Assembly: GCA_030642525.1 (NCBI GenBank)
Contig: DAOWNO010000027.1
Coordinates: 1 to 12,332 of the forward strand
Direction: 5' to 3'
DNA: 12,332 nt
DNA from: Candidatus Aegiribacteria sp.
Lineage (GTDB): Bacteria; Fermentibacterota; Fermentibacteria; Fermentibacterales; JCC-6
Shown here: positions 7,289 to 12,332 of the stretch, piece by piece
Position numbering within the stretch: position 1 is the first letter of the stretch
Layout: each line of letters opens with the position of its first letter
Program-made: the position numbers and the translations under genes
Notes under the pieces: generated by a model
What the model saw: the letters and a program-made list of their open reading frames with translations, nothing else
The model's database searches: none
What the model was told of the DNA's origin: nothing

Positions 7289-8035
7289 TCAGAAAAGCCA
7301 GGGAAAACGGAGATGCCATACCATCCAGACAGCCTCCCATACAATACTTTTTGTCATCTTGGACGTGCCTGCATGCCTGTCCACAAAGATGATGGGAATC
7401 TCCGTAATAGAGCATCCCGATCTGTAGAGCTTGTATGAAACCTCAATCTGGAAGGAATACCCATCGGATTTTATTGAATTCAGATCAAGCTTTTCAAGAG
7501 CTGTTCTTCTGAAAGCTTTAAAACCTCCAGTAGCATCCTCAATCGGCAGACCGGTTATCAGTTTTGTATACCGGTTGGCGAACCAGGAAAGCAGCAATCG
7601 TGAGAGAGGCCAGTTGACAACATTAACTCCGCTGCAATATCTTGAGCCAATAGCAACATCATTATTATCAAGAGCTTTAACAAGTTCCGGTACTTTTTCG
7701 GGTTTATGAGAAAAGTCGGCATCCATCTGAATGATCGGATCGTACTTATCTCTTTCCAGTGCCCATTTGAATCCGGAAATGTACGCCTTGCCGAGGCCGG
7801 CTTTCTTCGGGCGGCTGAGAAGATGTACTCTTCGGGTATGTTCCTGCTCCTGGACTGCATTTCCTGTTCCATCCGGACTTTGATCATCGACCACGAGTAT
7901 ATCGGGCTTTATTTGAAGATCAAGCAGAACGGGGAGCAGGTTTCTAATGTTTTCCAGTTCATTGTAGGTTGGGACAACAATCAGTGGTGTTTTCAAAAGA
8001 CCTCTACTTTCTTTATTTTGTGCAATATAATCCAT
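7289..8035 (-). CDS. Polyprenol-phosphate-sugar synthase (Dpm1-like, GT2)
   Basis: A 248-residue single-domain GT2 enzyme of the dolichol-phosphate mannosyltransferase type. It should make polyprenyl-phosphate-mannose (or another hexose) from a nucleotide-sugar at the cytoplasmic membrane face. Motifs are very clear: LIVVPTYNELENI (18-30), VVDDQSPDGTG (48-58, D50-D51), KKAGLGKAYISGFKWAL (77-93), the metal-binding QMDADFSH (103-110), IGSRYCSG and ATGGFKAFRR, and near the end VDRHAGTSKM, the counterpart of the Dpm1 'r..G.SK' element. It ends soon after and lacks the GtrA-like or other C-terminal membrane domains. The frame is open to an ATG at 8134, but that would run through the start of the divergent gene. 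I prefer ATG 8035, although its Shine-Dalgarno is poor; a TTG at about codon 14 is a less likely alternative. It is the first gene of the operon, and its product would feed the GT-C-like protein. Confidence 0.9.
   Translation of the reverse strand: MDYIAQNKESRGLLKTPLIVVPTYNELENIRNLLPVLLDLQIKPDILVVDDQSPDGTGNAVQEQEHTRRVHLLSRPKKAGLGKAYISGFKWALERDKYDPIIQMDADFSHKPEKVPELVKALDNNDVAIGSRYCSGVNVVNWPLSRLLLSWFANRYTKLITGLPIEDATGGFKAFRRTALEKLDLNSIKSDGYSFQIEVSYKLYRSGCSITEIPIIFVDRHAGTSKMTKSIVWEAVWMVWHLRFPWLF
8026..8031 (+). promoter_or_regulatory. Possible -10 element for the outer-membrane barrel gene
   Basis: A perfect TATAAT lies 50 bases before the ATG at 8082, inside the first codons of the divergent Dpm1-like gene. 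Transcription from it would leave a 5' leader of about 40 bases. No convincing -35 hexamer is seen at 16-18 bases upstream (the sequence is CTCTACTT), and a TATAAT can occur by chance in AT-rich DNA, so this is a weak call. The region is where a plus-strand promoter should be, because the two transcription units diverge here with only 46 bases between start codons. No clear minus-strand promoter was found. Confidence 0.3.
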
Positions 8036-8081
8036 GAACCGGCGCAGGAAAAACTTTAGGTTTAATTTCAGGACGGAGTAC

Positions 8082-9122
8082 ATGAAAATTTCAGCCAGGA
8101 TATTTATTTCAGTAATTCTTGTCCTTTTCTCCATGCCCTCTCTTGCCTGGAGAGTAATACCTCTTGTAAGCTACAGTCCCAGTTCAGGGGTAATGTTCGG
8201 CGGCGTTGTCAGCCAGAACATGAAACTTCCATTCAATCCTTTTGCTTTCAACTGCATGGCACACGTTTTTACGAATGGAAGCATGATGGTAAAACCGGAA
8301 TTCTTTTTCCCCCTGAACAATGGATTCATAAACATAAAAGCTGAATACAGGGTTGATAATGACAACTCTTTTTACGGATGGGGGAACGACGGCGACGAAG
8401 ATGTCAACACTTCGTACGACAGGCAGATGCAGGAACTTTCCGGGATCTACAAATTCAGCCCGGCACACGGCATGGCCCTTTCCATCGGTATACGGGTAAA
8501 CCATTCAACAGTGTTTGACAGATCGGAAGATACGCTCTGGACTGCCTCACCATGCTCTGATTATGGCTCCCTCTGGAGCGCAGGACCCTTGATAGAAGCT
8601 CATTGGTTATTTCCATCACTCATCACAGGGTATACCTCAATAGAAATGGAACACCAGATGGGCAGCGGGTTTTCCTATTCCAACGCGGCCGCATCTCTCG
8701 CCTTCTTCGCTCCGATAGGTTCTTCGACAACACCGGCTTTCCGCATCCATGGGGAAAGGCACTTCGGTCTTTCAGAAACTCCATTTCCACACCTGCCCGG
8801 TCTCGGCAGAAACACCGGACTGCGAGGATATCATGACAGACGCTTCGGAGGTTCATGGACACTTCTGGCTAATCTGGAACTCCGGCAAAGGCTGGTAACA
8901 TTCAAGATTGACGAGAGCAGTACAATTGAACTCGGAGTCGTTCTTTTCGGTGACGCCGGGCAGGTAGCTGATGATCTGGATGAAGTACGATGGAACAGAT
9001 TCCACCTCGACGGCGGCCTTGGTCTTAGAGTAATAATTCCTGGAGGAGGAACCTTCAGGCTTGATTTTGCCGTGTCGCCTGAGGGACCCGGTATGCAGAT
9101 GGCTTTCGGTGAACTCTTCTGA
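8082..9122 (+). CDS. POTRA-less Omp85/BamA-family outer-membrane beta-barrel
   Basis: A 346-residue outer-membrane protein. It starts with a classic signal peptide (MKISARIFISVILVLFSMPSLA, cleavage likely after A22). The mature part is alternating beta-strand sequence throughout. It carries the two hallmarks of the Omp85 barrel: GLRGY at 246-250, the conserved lid-loop (V/I)RG(F/Y) motif, and LFGDAGQV at 288-295. It ends in a terminal Phe after PGMQMAFGEL, as in many outer-membrane proteins. With only about 320 mature residues there is room for a barrel but none for POTRA domains, unlike BamA or TamA (roughly 600-800 residues). The ATG at 8082 was chosen because it gives the signal peptide and has AGGA 8-9 bases upstream; an earlier ATG at 8034 adds a basic leader and overlaps the divergent gene. 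The deaminase gene follows after 25 bases. It could be a porin-like channel or lipid/protein transporter; the role is unknown. Confidence 0.82.
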   Translation: MKISARIFISVILVLFSMPSLAWRVIPLVSYSPSSGVMFGGVVSQNMKLPFNPFAFNCMAHVFTNGSMMVKPEFFFPLNNGFINIKAEYRVDNDNSFYGWGNDGDEDVNTSYDRQMQELSGIYKFSPAHGMALSIGIRVNHSTVFDRSEDTLWTASPCSDYGSLWSAGPLIEAHWLFPSLITGYTSIEMEHQMGSGFSYSNAAASLAFFAPIGSSTTPAFRIHGERHFGLSETPFPHLPGLGRNTGLRGYHDRRFGGSWTLLANLELRQRLVTFKIDESSTIELGVVLFGDAGQVADDLDEVRWNRFHLDGGLGLRVIIPGGGTFRLDFAVSPEGPGMQMAFGELF

Positions 9123-9147
9123 AACATTTATCCGGGAAGGAACTTAC

Positions 9148-10368
9148 ATGAATCACGCTCTGCTGAAAAAGCTCCCGAAAACCGACCTCCATCTGCACCT
9201 TGACGGTTCAGTGAGGCTTTCCACGCTCATAGAACTTTCCAGGGAATCCGGTCTCAAGCTTCCTTCCTATACCGAGTCGGGACTTCGTGAAACCGTGTTC
9301 AAGGACGATTATGAAAACCTCAACGATTATCTTAAGGGGTTCGGCTATACAACCGCTATAATGCAGACAAGAGAGAATCTGGAAAGGATTGCCTTCGAAG
9401 TTGCTGAGGATAACCAGAATGAGGGTGTTCGCTACATCGAAGTACGATTCGCTCCTCAGCTTCACGCGAATGATGAAATGGATATCATCGAATGCATCAG
9501 AGCCGTGAATCACGGACTGGACAGGGCAGAGACAAAATTCAATTCCCGGCCAGAAGTAGTTGATGGACATGAACCTCCCTTCCACTATGGAATTATTGCA
9601 TGCGCAATGAGATTTTTCACACCGGCATTCTCTTCCTGGTACAGAAGGTTCTTCGATATGCACAGATACACGAAGCCCGGGCGGGTATTTGCACTTGCAT
9701 CACTTGAGCTGGAAGCTGCGGTATCAAAAGCGAGATGGGATGAGAATCTTCCGGTGGTCGGTATCGACCTCGCAGGTTCTGAAAAAGGGTGGCCGGCAAT
9801 AAATCACCTTATCGCTTTCAGAAGGGCTCAGAAGCATTTCCTGAAAAAAACGGTACATGCCGGCGAAGCTTACGGACCGGAGAGTATTTACCAGGCTATT
9901 ACGGAACTCTATGCCGATCGAATAGGGCATGGCCTGACTCTTCTGGATCCTGGCTCAGTCAGATCCAAAGACATCATTGACCCGGAAGGGTACGTTAACT
10001 CTCTTGCTGAATTCATCGCTGATCACCGGATAACCATAGAGGTTTGCCTCACATCCAATCAGCAGACCAACCCAGCTTACCGGAATCTTGCCAACCATCC
10101 ATTCGGGAAGATGATGGAAAGAAAACTCTCGGTATCCATATGTACTGATAACAGGACAATATCGAACACCACCGTTACAAAGGAACTTCACAAGGCGGTA
10201 AATGCATTCAACCTGACCAGAAACGACCTGAAAAATATCCTTGTCTACGGCTTCAAACGAAGTTTCTTCCCAGGCAAATACAACGAGAAGAGAGCGTATG
10301 TACGGCGCTGCATGGAGTACTTCGAGAGAATCGAAAGAGAATTTTCCCTTGATAACCGACAGCAGTGA
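9148..10368 (+). CDS. add: Adenosine deaminase family protein with TDN variant of the metal site
   Basis: A 406-residue soluble zinc amidohydrolase that should deaminate adenosine (to inosine) or a related purine nucleoside. Recognisable sites are: TDLHLHLDGS with Zn ligands H15 and H17; RFAPQLH (100-106); VVGIDLAGSE (203-212); VHAGEAYG (236-243) with Zn ligand H237 and catalytic Glu E240; DRIGHG (257-262) with H261; and ICTDNRTISNTT (331-342), where D334 is the Zn ligand. In the best-studied enzymes a second Asp follows (TDDP) and contacts the substrate; here it is N335. There is also a longer middle section (about 130-190, including FFTPAFSSWYRRFFDMHRY) than in short bacterial enzymes. I recall the TDN form from other bacterial members, but a related deaminase cannot be excluded, for instance aminodeoxyfutalosine deaminase. 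ATG 9148 is chosen because the family starts just before its HxH strand and AAGGAA lies 5 bases upstream; an ATG at 9061 is inside the barrel gene. Confidence 0.85.
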   Translation: MNHALLKKLPKTDLHLHLDGSVRLSTLIELSRESGLKLPSYTESGLRETVFKDDYENLNDYLKGFGYTTAIMQTRENLERIAFEVAEDNQNEGVRYIEVRFAPQLHANDEMDIIECIRAVNHGLDRAETKFNSRPEVVDGHEPPFHYGIIACAMRFFTPAFSSWYRRFFDMHRYTKPGRVFALASLELEAAVSKARWDENLPVVGIDLAGSEKGWPAINHLIAFRRAQKHFLKKTVHAGEAYGPESIYQAITELYADRIGHGLTLLDPGSVRSKDIIDPEGYVNSLAEFIADHRITIEVCLTSNQQTNPAYRNLANHPFGKMMERKLSVSICTDNRTISNTTVTKELHKAVNAFNLTRNDLKNILVYGFKRSFFPGKYNEKRAYVRRCMEYFERIEREFSLDNRQQ

Positions 10369-10370
10369 AC

Positions 10371-10401
10371 AATCCTGAACTGTGGCGCACTCAGGATTTT
10401 T
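10371..10401 (+). terminator. Rho-independent terminator of the barrel-deaminase unit
   Basis: Two bases after the deaminase stop, AATCCTGA (10371-10378) pairs perfectly with TCAGGATT (10391-10398). A GTG/CAC inner stem encloses a GCG loop, with a three-base bulge (ACT) on the left side. It runs into TTTTT (10397-10401). On the opposite strand the same hairpin is not followed by a T-run, so it probably serves only the plus strand. It lies in the 67-base gap between the two convergent units; I see no separate terminator for the minus-strand unit. Confidence 0.65.
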
Positions 10402-10435
10402 AAATCAGGTTACTTCCCCGGGAACACGGAGATGT

Positions 10436-11146
10436 CTACTGCTCTGAGAACTGGTCCTTACTTACGCCGCAAACCGGGCAGACCCAGTCCTCCGGGATGT
10501 CTTCAAAAGCGGTTCCAGGAGCGATTCCGGAATCGGGATCGCCCTTTTCAGGGTCGTATACATACCCGCATATATTGCATACATATTTTTTCATCTCAAT
10601 CTTATCCTCTCCATTAAGTTCAACTTCAGTATTTTTGTTTTCCGCGATATGTGAAGGCGCGGTTGGAGGTGTCTTCCCGGTCAGAACTTCTCTGTAGAAG
10701 GAGTATGTCATCGGTGTTCCTTCGCCTGTGATCATGCATTCAGTTACTTCCCCAATGAACAATGTATGCGTGCCGGCATCGAGACTGTCCTTCATTGAAA
10801 GATCTATGCACGCCAGTATGTTCTCATCCGGACAGGGGCAGCCGGAAGAAGTAAGTGTATGAGGAACCTCCGCAAACTTATCCACTTCTCTGCCGGTTCT
10901 GAATCCGAACTGCCCGATAAAGGGAAGGTCGGCTGTCTCGCTCAGAACGTTTACTGAACAAACACCCGTATCGCTTATGAATTCATGCGTAAGTTCTTCT
11001 TTGTTTATCGCAACGGCTATTCGCATTGGCGAATTTGTTATCTGAAAGACCGCATTCGCTATCTGTCCGTTGATCCTACCGCCTGATCGTGAACCGATTA
11101 CATATAGACCGTAACTCAGTGTAAACATGGCATTAATGTCTATCAT
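10436..11146 (-). CDS. hrb: Flavin reductase-rubredoxin fusion (high-molecular-weight rubredoxin)
   Basis: A 236-residue two-domain electron carrier. Residues 1 to about 160 are an FMN-binding flavin reductase domain: MFTLSYGLYVIGSRSGGRIN (7-26), then NAVFQITNSPMRIAVAINKE (31-50) and SVNVLSE, the usual motifs of this family. A linker rich in charged residues (about 160-184) leads to a complete rubredoxin (185-236) with iron-binding Cys in YVCNICGY (C190, C193) and WVCPVCGV (C223, C226). The same fusion in Moorella thermoacetica, Hrb, takes electrons from NADH and passes them to the flavodiiron protein FprA. Here the FprA-like gene is directly upstream and the two overlap by ATGA, so the pairing is strongly supported. 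The start at 11146 has AGGAG 7 bases upstream. Cytoplasmic. The alternative Met at residue 7 is unlikely, given the spacing and the overlap. Confidence 0.93.
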   Translation of the reverse strand: MIDINAMFTLSYGLYVIGSRSGGRINGQIANAVFQITNSPMRIAVAINKEELTHEFISDTGVCSVNVLSETADLPFIGQFGFRTGREVDKFAEVPHTLTSSGCPCPDENILACIDLSMKDSLDAGTHTLFIGEVTECMITGEGTPMTYSFYREVLTGKTPPTAPSHIAENKNTEVELNGEDKIEMKKYVCNICGYVYDPEKGDPDSGIAPGTAFEDIPEDWVCPVCGVSKDQFSEQ

Positions 11147-12332
11147 CCTGATTCTCCTGCCAGCTCAATGATTTTCTTTCCTATCAATACTCCGAAATCC
11201 CTTGCTTTCTCCAGGGCTTCAGTGTCAGGAACGTAGTTGATTTTCAATCCTTCCGAAGCAAGCGGTATGTTCATCTCACCAAGCATGGATTCAAGCTGTT
11301 CAACTGCTTCTCCGCTCCATCCGTATGAGCCGAAAGCCGCTCCGACAAGGTTTTTAGGTTTCAAACCTTTCAGGTAAGTCATGCAGTCAGCCACTCTGGG
11401 AAATATCTGATTATTGATGGTGGGGCTTCCGACAATCAGCGCTCCTGCATCAAGAACCTCAGTAGCGACATCGCTCCTGCCGCTGGAGCCCAGAGGCATT
11501 ACTCTGACGGAAATTCCCTGTGAATCAAGACCATCACAAATAGCGTCTGCAAGCAAAGCAGTACTATGCCACATGGTGTCGAAGACAATCACAGCTTTGT
11601 TGGATGGTTTCTGCTTCGCCCACTCCGCCCATTTACCGATGATATGATCAATATCGCTCCTCCATACAGGTCCATGATCCGGACAGAGCAGATCAACATC
11701 CAGATCAAGATCCCCGAGCTGATCTATCAATCTGGTTACGAGCTGCGAGAACGGCATCAGGATGTTGGCATAATATTTCAAGCCTTCTTCATCCAGAATG
11801 TGCATCGGAATCTCATCGTCAAAGCGCTCTGAAGATGCGAGATGCATACCGAAGCCGTCCTGGGTGAATAGAACCTTCTCTTCCGGAACGAAGGAAACCA
11901 TGCTGTCCGGCCAGTGAAGCATTCTTGTCTCAATAAAGGTCATGCTCATGTTTCCCAGGGAAATGCTGTCTCCTGTCCTAACCTCGGTAATAACAAACGG
12001 ATCCCGGTGAAAATGTGCCGCAATTGCTTTCTTCCCCATGGGTGAGGCAAAAACTTTTTCAGGGTTCACGGCAGAAACAGTATCAGGAAGCGCACCTGTA
12101 TGATCCATTTCCGAGTGATTGCTGATGATGTAATCGATCTCTCCAGGATCGATGATTGACGCAATCCTGGACATCATCTCACCATAGAAAGGCTTCTTAA
12201 CAGTATCTATCAGAGTTACCTTTTCGGCAAGAACCAGAAAAGCGTTGTACGTTGTTCCCCGGCTTGTACTGTAACCGTGAAAATCTCTTATGGCCCAGTC
12301 AACAGCACCAACCCAGTATACTTTTTCTGTCA
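11143..12332 (-). CDS. fprA: Flavodiiron protein, FprA type (O2/NO reductase), missing only its first base
   Basis: A cytoplasmic flavodiiron protein of about 396 residues. The frame stays open to the window edge: the last two bases read TG, followed by codons TEKVYWVGAVDW. So the A of an ATG start is very probably at 12333 and nearly the whole gene is present. The N-terminal metallo-beta-lactamase-like domain (about 1-245) has NHSEMDH with H73, E75, D77 and H78, then LHWPDSM with H140, QDGFGMH with D159, and CPDHGPVW with H220. These match the diiron ligands of the family. The flavodoxin domain (about 247-396) begins AVIVFDTMWHSTALLADAI, the FMN-phosphate loop, and includes ALIVGSPTINNQIFPRVADC. 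There is no C-terminal extension, so it is the simple class A form. It reduces O2 to water and/or NO to N2O. Its stop overlaps the hrb-like gene, whose product is the expected electron donor. It cannot be told whether O2 or NO is preferred. Confidence 0.95.
   Translation of the reverse strand, partial: TEKVYWVGAVDWAIRDFHGYSTSRGTTYNAFLVLAEKVTLIDTVKKPFYGEMMSRIASIIDPGEIDYIISNHSEMDHTGALPDTVSAVNPEKVFASPMGKKAIAAHFHRDPFVITEVRTGDSISLGNMSMTFIETRMLHWPDSMVSFVPEEKVLFTQDGFGMHLASSERFDDEIPMHILDEEGLKYYANILMPFSQLVTRLIDQLGDLDLDVDLLCPDHGPVWRSDIDHIIGKWAEWAKQKPSNKAVIVFDTMWHSTALLADAICDGLDSQGISVRVMPLGSSGRSDVATEVLDAGALIVGSPTINNQIFPRVADCMTYLKGLKPKNLVGAAFGSYGWSGEAVEQLESMLGEMNIPLASEGLKINYVPDTEALEKARDFGVLIGKKIIELAGESG

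Noticed and set aside
8036..8134. 33-residue N-terminal extension of the Dpm1-like protein, with an amphipathic basic helix
   Set aside because: It would overlap the start and signal peptide of the divergent barrel gene. It has no Shine-Dalgarno, and the family normally starts near its VPTYNE strand.
10419..10429. TTCCC-C-GGGAA palindrome between the convergent units, considered as a terminator for the minus strand
   Set aside because: The five-base stem with a one-base loop cannot form a normal hairpin, and no T-run follows on the minus strand.

Overview
The window reads as a piece of chromosome from an anaerobic, Gram-negative-type bacterium, seen as three transcription units with almost no spacer DNA. 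Three things support this. There is an Omp85-type outer-membrane beta-barrel with a signal peptide, so a diderm envelope. There is a flavodiiron protein followed by a flavin reductase-rubredoxin fusion, an O2/NO-scavenging pair typical of anaerobes. There is also a secreted beta-propeller protein ending in a FlgD-Ig / type-A-sorting-like domain, an architecture common in the FCB superphylum and neighbouring candidate phyla (Fermentibacteria, WOR-3, KSB1-like lineages). The phylum is an inference only: no rRNA or marker gene is present.

Region 1 (8035 down to 1, minus strand) is one tightly packed envelope-glycan operon that runs off the left edge. In transcription order it holds a polyprenol-phosphate-sugar synthase (Dpm1-like GT2), a secreted double beta-propeller protein, a FemAB/GNAT-type acyltransferase, a GT-C-like polytopic membrane protein, a GT-B glycosyltransferase, a Wzx-like flippase of the MOP superfamily, and the first 86 residues of a second GT2. 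Three junctions are 4-base ATGA overlaps, two are 4-base gaps and one is 15 bases, so the genes are very probably co-transcribed and translationally coupled. A plausible reading is that the GT2 and GT-B enzymes build a lipid-linked glycan in the cytoplasm and the flippase turns it outward. The Dpm1/GT-C pair would add sugars from a lipid-phosphate donor on the outer face of the membrane, and the FemAB-like enzyme would acylate a sugar or amino-sugar. The propeller protein is the unexpected member.

Region 2 (8082 to 10368, plus strand) is divergent from region 1. It holds a short POTRA-less Omp85/BamA-like barrel and an adenosine deaminase family protein 25 bases downstream. A hairpin with a T-run follows the deaminase and probably terminates this unit.

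Region 3 (12332 down to 10436, minus strand) converges on region 2. It holds an FprA-type flavodiiron protein, whose start codon falls one base beyond the window, overlapping by ATGA a flavin reductase-rubredoxin fusion like the high-molecular-weight rubredoxin (Hrb) of Moorella. They should form an NAD(P)H -> Hrb -> FprA chain that reduces O2 and/or NO.

For several genes the longest possible reading frame starts too early. The flippase, GT-C, FemAB, Dpm1-like, Omp85 and deaminase genes have been given later starts, chosen from operon junctions, Shine-Dalgarno sequences, signal peptides or the known start of the family. I saw no tRNA, rRNA, CRISPR array, insertion sequence or long repeat, and no gene-free stretch longer than 67 bases.
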